This document shows, piece by piece, positions 15,061 through 23,071 of a stretch of 38,574 nt of DNA. The DNA lies in the NCBI GenBank assembly GCA_020060625.1, contig JAGUZU010000114.1, positions 1 to 38,574 on the forward strand, in the 5' to 3' direction. The notes under the pieces were generated by a model that was not told where the DNA came from, did not search any database, and was given only the letters and a program-made list of their open reading frames with translations. The stretch is from Anaerolineales bacterium (lineage in GTDB: Bacteria > Chloroflexota > Anaerolineae > Anaerolineales > Villigracilaceae). How positions within the stretch are numbered: the first letter of the stretch is position 1; every line of letters starts with the position of its first letter. The translations under genes were made by a program, and so were the position numbers.

Positions 15061-17487
15061 TTATGGGCAGGGCTGCGAAAGCGGCGCGCTTTGATAAGAC
15101 GCATCGTCGAAATCAACAATGCGGGCTTCGAGCAGGCTGTCACCCGCATCGCAGGCAAGGATGATGGCATCCGCGCCTTGCGGAAAATCGAGCAGATCGC
15201 GGGTTGGGAAGATCAGGTTGTGATGGCTGGCATTGATAAGGATAAAGCCAATGCGCGGGAAATCCTGTTCCGCATAGGCGGGCCAGGGATTGGCGGAGGC
15301 GAGTCCCTCGTTTCGCCGATACATGCGCGGATACAACAAGCGTCCTTCCATGAGAATCGCGTTGGGTTGTATCAGGAAGGTTTGAATTTCCGCGCGGTCA
15401 TATCCATTCGATTCGAGTTTTGCGATCAACACATCCTGCGCGGCGGTATAACGCGGCTGGGCAAATCCTTTGGCAAGCCAGGGCAGCGCGCCAACGAGCA
15501 TAAAGCCAAGTACGATAAGCAGAGCCCGCGGGCGAAAATCGCGGAATGAAATTGTCCGCGTTTCGGGCTGCGCGTTTTGAGGGAATATCCTTTCGGTTTT
15601 CGCGCCAAACAAAAGGGACAAGCCGCCCAGCGCCTCGATTGCGCCAACCGCAAAATAAAAATAGATAACCCAGTCCACTGGCAGGTTGTAGCGCCAGCTG
15701 GAGAAACGGGCAATACCGTTCGAAAGGGCGTAGCCGAGATTGAACGCCAGCGGGACCAGCCCAAGCCAGCCCATGCGCCGCCACGCCGCGCCGAACCCGA
15801 GCGCAAGGACGACAAGGTATCCTAGAATGAGAAGCAGGTTGTACCATTCGAGCGAACCATTCCATTCCACCCAATACAAGTTGACCGGGGCTTGCAATCC
15901 ATTGAACGGCTCGATAAGCGGAAGCGTGAGCAAACCGCCGATCTCGGTGTTCAGGAAGTGCGCGGCGATAAAGTTCGCAACATAGGCGGGGTTTTCGAGT
16001 GTGAAGGAAATAATGCGTTCACGGACGCTATCCGTTTCGGGGTTAAATTGACTCAGATCGAGATTCCCGGTGAAGGAATACTGACTGTAAATCACTGCCA
16101 CCTGATTTGGGTCATCGAAGGAGAATTTGCCGGCAATGGTGTAGTTATGCGCCAGCCACGGCAGGACGGCGAGCAGCATTGCCGCGCCAAAGGCGACCCC
16201 AGCCCTGACCCACTCCGCCCATTTGAATTTCATGGCAAAGAGAGCAAGAAGGAAGACGACGGGCAAGGTCAGCATGGACTGGGTGCGGAAAAGCAGAAGG
16301 ATGCCGAACGCCCCGCCAGCCGTCAGCGTGGATTTGAGATCGCGCCGCTCCAGCCACCAAATGACCATGAAGCACATCAATGCGATTGCCATCGCGGTTG
16401 GGAAGTCGGTGGTGAATATTTTGCTGTTCGCCACGCGGGTGTTGGATGCGATCCACAAGGCGGTGTATTCGCGGAAAATGGCAAACAATGCCACGGTCAC
16501 GCCGGCGGCGGGAGAGTGAAGTTTCTTCCCCAGTAAATACAATGTGACGGGAAAGATCGCCAGCACGAGGGTCTGCGCGGCGATAATAGCGGGATAGTTT
16601 TGGTCGAAGAGCAGGTGCAAAAAGGCGAGGAAGGTCACATACAGCGGACGGGGTGGGATGCCGCCGAAATAGTCTGTGCCGATGAGCAGGCTTTGGGAGG
16701 CAAAGTCGTAATAGCCCGCGTCGGAATATGGCAGGGGGATGTTCGTCGGCGGGGAGATGGGGGCGTAGAAGCTGCTGGCAAGGGTTTCCAGCGGCACGCT
16801 GAGCCAAAGGATGACGGCGGCGAGGTAAAGGGAGAGTGGGAGCAGAAGGCGAAAGGTAGAAGGCGGAAAGCGGAAGGCGAAAAGCAGAAGGGTTGCAAAA
16901 CCGATGACAAGTGCTACGATGAAATGCCATCCTTGAATGGCTGTGCCGGGTTCGCCCCAATAGGCGGTATCGGGGGTGATGCCTATCCTGGTGAAGATAA
17001 CAAAAAGAAGGATGAAAAGAAGAAGGAAGAGAGCGACAAGAGATGAGCGATATACAGGCTTATGCTCAACGAGCGCCGCGAAGTGAAATCCGTTTTTGAG
17101 GAGGAGGAGGAGGAAAAGAGATGTTTCGAGGGCAAGAAAAAAGACCAGCCACAGCAATGGGCTCAATCGCTCGTAGTAGGGCAGGAGTCGCTCCGGGTTG
17201 AGATAACGCAAGAGGAACAGGAGCAGGCTGGAAGTCAGAGAGAGAAGCGCGGAGGAAAAAATAATCGGCGCGGCGGCAAATTTATCGAAGCGGGAAAGGT
17301 TCCGGCGCGAGTAAAATCCCAATCCAATTCCTGAAAAGAGAAGAAGAGTGATAACGCCGAGCAGGGCAAGCCGAGCGAGAGACAAACCTTCGGACGGCAC
17401 GCGCAGAAGCGCGGCGAGGGCGATGAGAGATTGAAAAGCCGCGGCAAAGAAAAACCACGGCCAAAGTTTTGTGAAACGGTTTTGCAT
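15061..17487 (-). CDS. polytopic membrane protein, glycosyltransferase family 39/RgtA-like
   Basis: 808 residues from the ATG at 17487; a GTG at 17532 would add 15 residues lying inside a palindromic repeat and is less likely. At least a dozen hydrophobic segments are visible. The segment SDAGYYDFASQSLL followed by a large hydrophobic region resembles the first outside loop of lipid-linked-sugar glycosyltransferases of the PMT_2/RgtA type, where acidic residues are catalytic; substrate and acceptor are unknown. The C-terminal ~130 residues look like an outside domain. It abuts mutY with no gap. Part of the coding sequence (about 16841-16890) is a purine-rich dispersed-type repeat read as membrane-compatible residues. 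Confidence 0.7.
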   Translation of the reverse strand: MQNRFTKLWPWFFFAAAFQSLIALAALLRVPSEGLSLARLALLGVITLLLFSGIGLGFYSRRNLSRFDKFAAAPIIFSSALLSLTSSLLLFLLRYLNPERLLPYYERLSPLLWLVFFLALETSLFLLLLLKNGFHFAALVEHKPVYRSSLVALFLLLFILLFVIFTRIGITPDTAYWGEPGTAIQGWHFIVALVIGFATLLLFAFRFPPSTFRLLLPLSLYLAAVILWLSVPLETLASSFYAPISPPTNIPLPYSDAGYYDFASQSLLIGTDYFGGIPPRPLYVTFLAFLHLLFDQNYPAIIAAQTLVLAIFPVTLYLLGKKLHSPAAGVTVALFAIFREYTALWIASNTRVANSKIFTTDFPTAMAIALMCFMVIWWLERRDLKSTLTAGGAFGILLLFRTQSMLTLPVVFLLALFAMKFKWAEWVRAGVAFGAAMLLAVLPWLAHNYTIAGKFSFDDPNQVAVIYSQYSFTGNLDLSQFNPETDSVRERIISFTLENPAYVANFIAAHFLNTEIGGLLTLPLIEPFNGLQAPVNLYWVEWNGSLEWYNLLLILGYLVVLALGFGAAWRRMGWLGLVPLAFNLGYALSNGIARFSSWRYNLPVDWVIYFYFAVGAIEALGGLSLLFGAKTERIFPQNAQPETRTISFRDFRPRALLIVLGFMLVGALPWLAKGFAQPRYTAAQDVLIAKLESNGYDRAEIQTFLIQPNAILMEGRLLYPRMYRRNEGLASANPWPAYAEQDFPRIGFILINASHHNLIFPTRDLLDFPQGADAIILACDAGDSLLEARIVDFDDASYQSAPLSQPCP
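16841..16890. repeat. purine-rich low-complexity repeat inside a coding sequence
   Basis: Degenerate tandem units around gaaggcgaaag / gcggaaagcggaaggc. On the coding strand it reads as a Phe/Arg/Leu/Pro/Ser-rich stretch (FAFRFPPSTFRLLLP) between two membrane segments, and the other frames are open too with similar composition, as expected for a captured intergenic repeat. Confidence 0.55.
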
Positions 17488-17509
17488 GTTATTAGGAGAT
17501 TGCCGCGTT

Positions 17510-17560
17510 GGGCTGGTCTCGATACGCGGCACCCGGGCGACACTACTCGACCACCAGCCC
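17510..17560. repeat. intergenic palindrome between the small unknown gene and the membrane protein gene
   Basis: Outer arms gggctggt (17510-17517) and accagccc (17553-17560) are perfect inverted repeats; just inside them tctcgat and actcga form a partial second match around a GC-rich centre (cacccgggcg). The build resembles dispersed bacterial palindromes of the ctggtctcgata...tactcgaccag type. Confidence 0.55.
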
Positions 17561-17577
17561 TCTTCGCAATGACATCG

Positions 17578-17895
17578 TTAGAACTGAAACCCCGCGCGGA
17601 CGGGAACGATCTTGTAGGAATAATTTTTGACGTACCCGAAGAGGCGGTCTTGCAGGAGAGTCCAATCTGACGAGGCAAGAATGCGGCGCGCGGAGGATTC
17701 GTCCGAAGCGAGCAAGCCGACTTGAATCTGGGGATATTCGCCGTAGATGGTCGCCCAGGCTTCGGCGGGCTGCAAGCCGAGGCGCTGCACGCCCGGCACG
17801 AATTCACCGATGATGAACTCGAAATATTCCTGATCGCGTTCCGCCGCGATATCCCAGGTCATGATCACTTTGACGGACTTGTTTCCCGCGGACAT
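17578..17895 (-). CDS. small conserved-looking protein, unknown function
   Basis: 105 residues, no signal peptide or membrane segment. The pattern (beta strand KVIMTWDI, helix with RDQEYFEFIIGEFVPG, strand, helix with DESSARRILASSDW, strand) suggests a ferredoxin-like alpha/beta fold as in dimeric alpha-beta barrel proteins, but no active-site motif was recognised. It starts one base after the stop of the MBL-fold gene, with AGGA 4 bases before the ATG inside that gene's end, so the two are translationally linked and may act together. Confidence 0.7.
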   Translation of the reverse strand: MSAGNKSVKVIMTWDIAAERDQEYFEFIIGEFVPGVQRLGLQPAEAWATIYGEYPQIQVGLLASDESSARRILASSDWTLLQDRLFGYVKNYSYKIVPVRAGFQF

Positions 17896-17896
17896 T

Positions 17897-18547
17897 CTAT
17901 CCTTTTTGGTAATCCAGCACGACGACCTTCGTTTCGTCGGGCAGACCCGAACGCGTGACCTTCAGGGAAGGCTGGGCGTCAATTTTCCCCAAGCCCATTT
18001 CCTTGAGGAATTTGTTGAGCGAATCCAGTTTCAGTTTTGTATCGGGCGTGGAATAGTGCATGGGAACGACGATATTCGGCTCGATCAGGCTGACGACTTC
18101 CGCGGCTTTGGCGGCGTTGAGGCTGCTCCCGCCTCCCACCGGGACGAGGAGCACGTTGACTGTTCCCAGAGCCTCCACCTCGCTTTGAGTTGGGACTTCC
18201 TCCATGTCGCCGAGATGCGCCACGGTGATGCCGTCATAATCGAACACGTACAGCGTATTGCGGGTCTTGCCTTTGTTTTTCTTCGCGCCGTTCCCGCCCG
18301 TCTGCACGGCAGTGATGAACACGTCGCCGATCTCGAACTCGCCCGCGCCCGTGAGAATGTGGGTGGCGCCTTTGACCGCGTCGCTGTTGTTGTGACCGGG
18401 CGCGTCGTGGCTGATGGTGACGAGTTCCGCCTTAAGCTTCAACGAGTCATAGCCGACGGCTTTGTGGTCAAACGGGTCGGTGACAACGGTCGCGTAATTG
18501 CGTTCGGTGAGACGAAAACAGGAATGTCCGTACCAGGTGATTTCCAT
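17897..18547 (-). CDS. MBL-fold (UlaG-like) hydrolase with atypical metal motif
   Basis: 216 residues with the short UlaG/YtkL-type MBL layout: WYGHSCF at 5-11, a central SHDAPGHNN (~46-54), AHLGDM (~110-115) and PMHYS (~162-166). The canonical HxHxDH metal motif is HDAPGH here: the second histidine is Ala and the aspartate is Gly. The remaining metal-side residues (His and Asp of HLGDM, His of PMHYS) are present, so a mononuclear or altered site, or loss of catalysis, is possible. GGAGG precedes the ATG. A TATAAT on the - strand (18572-18577) is a likely -10. First gene of an operon with the 105-residue protein. Confidence 0.85.
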   Translation of the reverse strand: MEITWYGHSCFRLTERNYATVVTDPFDHKAVGYDSLKLKAELVTISHDAPGHNNSDAVKGATHILTGAGEFEIGDVFITAVQTGGNGAKKNKGKTRNTLYVFDYDGITVAHLGDMEEVPTQSEVEALGTVNVLLVPVGGGSSLNAAKAAEVVSLIEPNIVVPMHYSTPDTKLKLDSLNKFLKEMGLGKIDAQPSLKVTRSGLPDETKVVVLDYQKG

Positions 18548-18571
18548 ATAAAGTAAGCCTCCAAAGGGGAT

Positions 18572-18577
18572 ATTATA
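18572..18577 (-). promoter_or_regulatory. -10 box of the MBL-fold gene
   Basis: TATAAT on the - strand, 24 bases before the ATG at 18547, giving a leader of about 18 nt that includes GGAGG. No clear -35 was found at 16-18 bp. It lies 15 bp from the oppositely directed promoter of the EamA gene, so the two promoters overlap. Confidence 0.5.
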
Positions 18578-18589
18578 CCCGATGTAAAT

Positions 18590-18598
18590 TGATATAAT
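18590..18598 (+). promoter_or_regulatory. extended -10 promoter of the EamA gene, leaderless start
   Basis: TGATATAAT: a perfect TATAAT (18593-18598) with the TGn extension that compensates for a weak -35. Only 6 bases separate it from the ATG at 18605, so transcription should begin at the start codon. No Shine-Dalgarno precedes the ATG. Confidence 0.65.
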
Positions 18599-18604
18599 CC
18601 CGCC

Positions 18605-19489
18605 ATGCCCAAACCCAAACTCATCCCCTATCTCGAAGCCCTGTTTGCCGTGGTCGTCTGGGGCGCATCGTTCATCGCCACGAAAATCGCCGTTGGGCAG
18701 ATCTCGCCCATCGCGGTAGTGTGGATCCGCTTTGCGATGGGAATTCCCATCCTGTTTGCCGTCGTCCTTGCGCGGAAACAGTTCGCGCTTCCAAAAAGAA
18801 ATGAATGGCTGTACTTCGCCCTGCTGGGTTTTTTGGGCATTTCATTTCACCAGTGGCTGCAATCGAATGGATTGATTACCGCGCAAGCCACCACCACCGC
18901 GTGGATTGTGGCGACATCGCCCGTTTTCATCGCCATCCTCGCCTGGTTGGTTCTCAAGGAAAAGCTCAACCTCATACAATCGCTTGGGATCGTGCTGGCA
19001 ATGCTGGGCGTGCTGGTCGTGGTCGGCAAAGGAGACTTCGCCAGCCTTGCCATCGGTCAATTCGGCACGATTGGCGATTTCCTCATCCTCATCAGCGCGG
19101 TCAACTGGGCGGTGTTCTCCATCCTTTCGCGGCGCGGATTACAGGCTCATCCATCCACGCGCCTGACGTTCTGGGTGATGACCATCGGCTGGTTGATCAC
19201 ATCCGTTGCGTTTTTCGCGCAAGGCAAAACCGCCGAGATTACCATGCTCGATTCGCGCGGCTGGTGGGCAATGATCTTCCTCGGCATCTTCACCACCGGT
19301 CTCGCCTACATCGCCTGGTTCGACGCGCTCGCCCAACTCCCCGCCGCGCAAACGGGCGCATTCCTTTTTCTTGAACCGCCTTCCAGCATGGTCGTTGCCG
19401 CAATCGTGCTGAACGAAGCCGTCACCTGGGCGTCCATCATTGGCGGCGCGGTGATTTTGCTTGGCGTGTGGCTGGTCAACAGGAACTGA
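18605..19489 (+). CDS. EamA/DMT-family transporter
   Basis: 294 residues with about ten hydrophobic segments arranged as two EamA repeats (about 8-140 and 150-292), the classic drug/metabolite transporter layout. The first helix carries the FAVVWGASFIATK signature of the family, and the second repeat begins ISAVNWAVFSILSRR. Members export amino acids, nucleotides, or other metabolites; the substrate cannot be told from sequence. The mRNA appears leaderless. The next gene starts one base after its stop, suggesting co-expression. Confidence 0.93.
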   Translation: MPKPKLIPYLEALFAVVVWGASFIATKIAVGQISPIAVVWIRFAMGIPILFAVVLARKQFALPKRNEWLYFALLGFLGISFHQWLQSNGLITAQATTTAWIVATSPVFIAILAWLVLKEKLNLIQSLGIVLAMLGVLVVVGKGDFASLAIGQFGTIGDFLILISAVNWAVFSILSRRGLQAHPSTRLTFWVMTIGWLITSVAFFAQGKTAEITMLDSRGWWAMIFLGIFTTGLAYIAWFDALAQLPAAQTGAFLFLEPPSSMVVAAIVLNEAVTWASIIGGAVILLGVWLVNRN

Positions 19490-19490
19490 C

Positions 19491-20210
19491 ATGAAATCCC
19501 GAACAACCCCAAACGCAAGCGTGGACAAAACCGAAAGCGGCTATCTTTTGAAGATTCCCGCCGGAGATTCATCCGCCTATCGCTTTGCCCAGATGGATGA
19601 TTACTTCGGACTCTCGCGCCGAAAATTTCCGCATCATTCCCTGACGTTGAGCCTGCGAGCCAGAGTCTCGAGCAATTCCCTCCCCGGAACCTGGGGCTTC
19701 GGGCTGTGGAACGATCCCTTCGGCATGTCGCTCGGTTTCGGCGGACGGCGCTGGCAGTTCCCCGCCCTGCCGAATGCGGCGTGGTTCTTCAGCGCATCGA
19801 AGGAAAATCATTTGTCGTTCGGCGACAAACCCGCGCAGGGATTTCTCGCTCAATCGTTTAGCGCGCCGAAGTTTCATCCGCAGTTGATTCCAACCGGATT
19901 GGTCTTTCCGTTCTCGCGCAAGGCGGCAAGAAAATTATTGAGCAGGGTCATCGCGGAGGATTCATCCGCTTTGGGCGTGGACGTCGCTCAATGGCACGCC
20001 TACAGGATCGAGTGGCGTCGAAGAAGCGTTGCATGGTATGTGGATGAGGTTCAGGTGTTCGAGTCGCCGGTAAGCCCGAATCCGCCGCTGGGGCTGGTCA
20101 TCTGGATAGACAATCAATTTGCGGCGTTTCCCCCGAATGGAAGAATCAAATTCGGAGTGTTGGAAAACCCCGAACCCGCATGGCTTGAGATTGCCGATCT
20201 TGCGATATAG
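19491..20210 (+). CDS. GH16/concanavalin-like lectin-fold protein, probably non-catalytic
   Basis: 239 residues. The frame is open from 19461, but AGGAA (19481-19485) sits 5 bases before the ATG at 19491, one base after the transporter stop. The C-terminal segment WHAYRIEWRRRSVAWYVDEVQV (split here: WHAYRIEWRRR, then VAWYVDEVQVFES) matches the late beta strands of glycoside hydrolase family 16-like jelly rolls. The catalytic ExDxxE motif expected in the middle is not seen; that position reads GFGLWNDPFGMSLGFGG. No signal peptide is visible, so it is probably cytoplasmic. A carbohydrate-binding or structural role is inferred. It converges with mazG with a gap of two bases and no terminator. 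Confidence 0.7.
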   Translation: MKSRTTPNASVDKTESGYLLKIPAGDSSAYRFAQMDDYFGLSRRKFPHHSLTLSLRARVSSNSLPGTWGFGLWNDPFGMSLGFGGRRWQFPALPNAAWFFSASKENHLSFGDKPAQGFLAQSFSAPKFHPQLIPTGLVFPFSRKAARKLLSRVIAEDSSALGVDVAQWHAYRIEWRRRSVAWYVDEVQVFESPVSPNPPLGLVIWIDNQFAAFPPNGRIKFGVLENPEPAWLEIADLAI

Positions 20211-20212
20211 GG

Positions 20213-21298
20213 TTATACGCCCAACTTCTTTGCTTCATTCCAAAAGGCGTCCATTTCCTCCAGCGTCATGTCGGACAAGTTGCGTCCCTGCCCTTTTGCG
20301 GATTTCTCCACAAAAGCAAAACGGCGTTTGAACTTCAGGTTTGCCTCCCGCAAAGCGGATTCAGCATCCACGCCGCGCCAGCGCGCGAGGTTGACCAGCA
20401 CAAAGAAAAGATCGCCGAGTTCGCCTGTCACTTGCTCAAGGTTTTCGGCGCGTTTGATCTCTTCGATCTCCTCGCGTATTTTATCCAGCACGCCTTCGAT
20501 TTCGGGCCAGTCAAAGCCGACGCGCGCGGCGCGGTCTTGATACTCCTGCGCCTGACTCAATGCCGGCAACGAGGCTGGCACGCCATCCAAAATTCCCTTA
20601 TCCTCTTTCTGGTTTCCCCTTTCTTTTTCCTTCAACTTTTCCCAGTTTGCCAGCACACCATCCACGCCGTCGAGCTTTACGTCGCCAAACACGTGCGGAT
20701 GGCGGCGGACGATCTTGTCGTGGATGTGCTTCACCACATCGGTGAAGTTGAAATCTCTCGATTCACTGGCAATTTGCGAGTTGAGGATGATCTGCAAAAG
20801 CAAGTCGCCGAATTCCTCGCGCATACCGGGCTTGTCGTCCGCGTCCATCGCGGACAGGGCTTCGTAGGATTCTTCGAGCAGGTGCTTGCGCAGCGTCTGG
20901 TGGGTCTGCTCCCTGTCCCACGGACAGCCGTCCGGCGCGCGCAGGTGGGCGACGATCTCGGCAAAGGATTCGAAGGATGTGCCTTCGCCGAGTAACGGGA
21001 TGAAAAGCGAAACCGGAGTTGAAAAGTCCTCTCTGCCAAAGTCCGCCAACTTTTCCTCTTTCTTCTTTCTTCCGTCCACAATCCAGATCACATGATCCGC
21101 CGGATATGCTGCCAGCAAAACCGTGCGCGCCTGTTGAGCCAATTCGCGCGAATCAATGCCGAGGATGAGCGTGTCCGCATCCGGCGGGATGGGAGGATAA
21201 TGAGCGGATGAAAGAGTCTGCGCTTCGAGCAGGGTCAATTTCGAGGGCGGGGTGAGGCGGAGTGTCTCGAATGCCGAAGTGACGAGGGAGAAGTCCAT
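20213..21298 (-). CDS. mazG: MazG-type nucleoside triphosphate pyrophosphohydrolase
   Basis: 361 residues. Hydrolyses NTPs to NMP and pyrophosphate, clearing non-canonical or excess nucleotides. Two MazG repeats: the first has CPWDREQTH (~125-133), LLEESYEAL (~140-148) and EEFGDLLLQ (~161-169); the second has REEIEEIKRAE and ELGDLFFVLVN. Residues 1-110 are an extra domain (IPPDADTLILGI, AAYPADHVIWIVD) resembling the C-terminal half of the tetrapyrrole-methylase domain fused to MazG in YabN-like proteins, without its N-terminal SAM-binding half. It ends a - strand run following rpsI across a palindromic spacer. Confidence 0.92.
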   Translation of the reverse strand: MDFSLVTSAFETLRLTPPSKLTLLEAQTLSSAHYPPIPPDADTLILGIDSRELAQQARTVLLAAYPADHVIWIVDGRKKKEEKLADFGREDFSTPVSLFIPLLGEGTSFESFAEIVAHLRAPDGCPWDREQTHQTLRKHLLEESYEALSAMDADDKPGMREEFGDLLLQIILNSQIASESRDFNFTDVVKHIHDKIVRRHPHVFGDVKLDGVDGVLANWEKLKEKERGNQKEDKGILDGVPASLPALSQAQEYQDRAARVGFDWPEIEGVLDKIREEIEEIKRAENLEQVTGELGDLFFVLVNLARWRGVDAESALREANLKFKRRFAFVEKSAKGQGRNLSDMTLEEMDAFWNEAKKLGV

Positions 21299-21314
21299 GA
21301 TGAATCTCCTGTTA

Positions 21315-21364
21315 AATGCGTAATCCGTAATTCGTAACTCGTAAATGATTACGGATTACGCATT
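21315..21364. repeat. large palindrome in the rpsI-mazG spacer
   Basis: Perfect 17-bp inverted repeat aatgcgtaatccgtaat (21315-21331) / 21348-21364 around a 16-base loop that itself contains degenerate cgtaa units (cgtaattcgtaactcgtaa). No T-run follows on the - strand. A dispersed repeat that may weaken transcription from the ribosomal operon into mazG. Confidence 0.65.
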
Positions 21365-21392
21365 ACGGATCGACGTCAACCTTGTAAAGGGT

Positions 21393-21785
21393 TTAGCGCT
21401 TGGTGTAGGTGGGCGCCTTGCGGGCTTTCTTGAGACCGGGTTTCTTGCGTTCCTTCACGCGGGCATCGCGGGTGAGCAAGCCCTTTTTGCGCAGGGCGGA
21501 AGTCCAGTCCGCGTTGATGAGTTGGAGCGCGCGGGCAATGCCGAGGCGCACGGCTTCGGTCTGACCGGTGACGCCGCCGCCGTTGACCAGCACGGATACG
21601 TCGTATTTTTTGGCTTCCTGACCGACCGCGCCGAACGGGCGCAGGATGTCTTCAAGGTCGCCGAGGCGGGTGAAAAACGCCGAAGCTTCCTTTTCGTTGA
21701 CGACAAACTTGCCGCTTCCGTCCACCAGGCGCACACGGGCGGTGCTTGCCTTGCGGCGGCCAATGCCTTCGTAATATTGAGCCAT
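21393..21785 (-). CDS. rpsI: 30S ribosomal protein S9
   Basis: 130 residues, normal length. The C-terminal tail reaches the P-site tRNA; it ends TYTKR rather than the usual FSKR-type end, keeping the terminal Lys-Arg. The N-terminus EGIGRRKASTARVRL is the family signature. GAGGT 9 bases before the ATG. Follows rplM by 14 bases, the conserved L13-S9 pair. Confidence 0.98.
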   Translation of the reverse strand: MAQYYEGIGRRKASTARVRLVDGSGKFVVNEKEASAFFTRLGDLEDILRPFGAVGQEAKKYDVSVLVNGGGVTGQTEAVRLGIARALQLINADWTSALRKKGLLTRDARVKERKKPGLKKARKAPTYTKR

Positions 21786-21799
21786 ATTCGCTTACCTCT

Positions 21800-22243
21800 T
21801 TATTCCAAAACTTTCGGGTTCTGCATGGTGTGCGGGTGCTCCGACCCGGCATAGATCTTCAGGCGCTTGAGCACGGCGCGTCCCATGCGGTTGTGCGGGA
21901 GCATGCCCCACACAGCGGCGCGCAGGGCGCGGTCCGGGTGCGTGGCGAGTTGGTCGCGCAAAGAAATGGTCTTTAACCCGCCGGGATAGCCGGAATGGCT
22001 GTAATACATCTTGCTTTCCAGCTTGGAGCGGGTCTTTGTGCCGGTCACGCTGACGCGCTGGGCGTTGACCACGACCACATAATCGCCCATCTCCACACCG
22101 GGCGTGAAGGTGGGCTTGTGCTTTCCAAGCAGAACATGCGCAATGCGCGCGGCAAGCCGCCCAAGGGTCTGCCCTTCCGCATCGATAACAACCCAGTCGC
22201 GCTGAATTTCAGCAGCTTTCGGATAGTACGTCTTTTGTTGCAC
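21800..22243 (-). CDS. rplM: 50S ribosomal protein L13
   Basis: 147 residues. Signature [14 protein letters not shown] and the [15 protein letters not shown] segment near the C-terminus are clear. The start is GTG with GGAG about 9 bases upstream. Early-assembling large subunit protein; pairs with rpsI downstream and lies 30 bases after truA, continuing the alpha-operon gene string. Confidence 0.98.
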   Translation of the reverse strand: MQQKTYYPKAAEIQRDWVVIDAEGQTLGRLAARIAHVLLGKHKPTFTPGVEMGDYVVVVNAQRVSVTGTKTRSKLESKMYYSHSGYPGGLKTISLRDQLATHPDRALRAAVWGMLPHNRMGRAVLKRLKIYAGSEHPHTMQNPKVLE

Positions 22244-22273
22244 TTTCGTCTCTCCGTTTCTTTAAATATCTTT

Positions 22274-23020
22274 TCAGCGTGATCCATAATCCACTTCGAC
22301 CAGTGTCAGCCCGCGCGCGGGAGCCAGCCCTGCGGGAAGTTTTGTCTGCCTCGAAAGAGCAGACTGAACATCCCCGACCGGGCATTTTCCCTGCGCAAGA
22401 GATACCTGCACAAACACCAGTCTCCGCACCATGCGATACAAAAACGCATCCGCCCGGACTTCAAACTGCCACTCACCATCCGGCTTTCGTCTCCACTCGG
22501 ATCTTGTCACCGTGCGCGCCGTCGTCCCTTTTTCGGAAGTCGGTGAGCCGAAGGCGGCAAAATCATGTGTGCCGAGGAAGAGTTCAGCGTTCTGTTTGAG
22601 CGCGCCGCCGTCCAGCGGAACTGCAAGCCGCCACGCAAACCTTTCGCGTAACGGGTTGCGGGTCGGTTCGCAGAACAGCCTGTAGCGGTACACGCGCGAG
22701 ACGGCATCGAAGCGGGGATGAAAATCCGCCGGAGCCGGGCGCAGGCTTTTCACGGCAAGGTCGGGCGGGAGTTCCGCGTTGAGCGCTTTCAGCAATTTTT
22801 CGTCTGAGTGCGCCCACCTATCGAAGTCGAACGCCGCGACCTGTCCGCTGGCGTGAACTCCCGTGTCGGTCCGTCCAGCCAACAAAATTGACCTTCCAGA
22901 CCAGCCGATGACGCGAAGGGCTTTTTCCAATTCGCCCTGCACCGTTCGAGAGTTTGCCTGCCGCTGGCTTCCGGTAAACCCGGAGCCGTCATAGGCAAGG
23001 ATCACTTGGTAACGTGCCAT
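22274..23020 (-). CDS. truA: tRNA pseudouridine synthase A
   Basis: 248 residues. Makes pseudouridine at positions 38-40 of the tRNA anticodon arm. Catalytic Asp52 lies in GRTDTGVHA (49-57), and the N-terminal strand YQVILAYDGSGFTGSQRQ is typical. Found after rplQ, a common placement. The 51-base spacer upstream is a degenerate tttagcggttagcc repeat, and AAGG within that repeat is the only ribosome binding site candidate, about 12 bases from the ATG. Confidence 0.96.
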   Translation of the reverse strand: MARYQVILAYDGSGFTGSQRQANSRTVQGELEKALRVIGWSGRSILLAGRTDTGVHASGQVAAFDFDRWAHSDEKLLKALNAELPPDLAVKSLRPAPADFHPRFDAVSRVYRYRLFCEPTRNPLRERFAWRLAVPLDGGALKQNAELFLGTHDFAAFGSPTSEKGTTARTVTRSEWRRKPDGEWQFEVRADAFLYRMVRRLVFVQVSLAQGKCPVGDVQSALSRQTKLPAGLAPARGLTLVEVDYGSR

Positions 23021-23021
23021 A

Positions 23022-23060
23022 TAGCGATTAGCCTTTAGCGGTTAGCCATTGGCTGAACGC
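23022..23060. repeat. degenerate direct repeat in the rplQ-truA spacer
   Basis: Units agcgattagcc, tagcggttagcc and attggctg follow each other at 23022-23055. Low-complexity intergenic repeat; it occupies most of the 51-base spacer and extends into the truA leader. Confidence 0.45.
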
Positions 23061-23071
23061 CAGATGTTTCC

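Noticed and set aside
17488-17532. GTG start at 17532 for the large membrane protein
   Set aside because: It would add 15 polar residues encoded inside a palindromic repeat, with no ribosome binding site.
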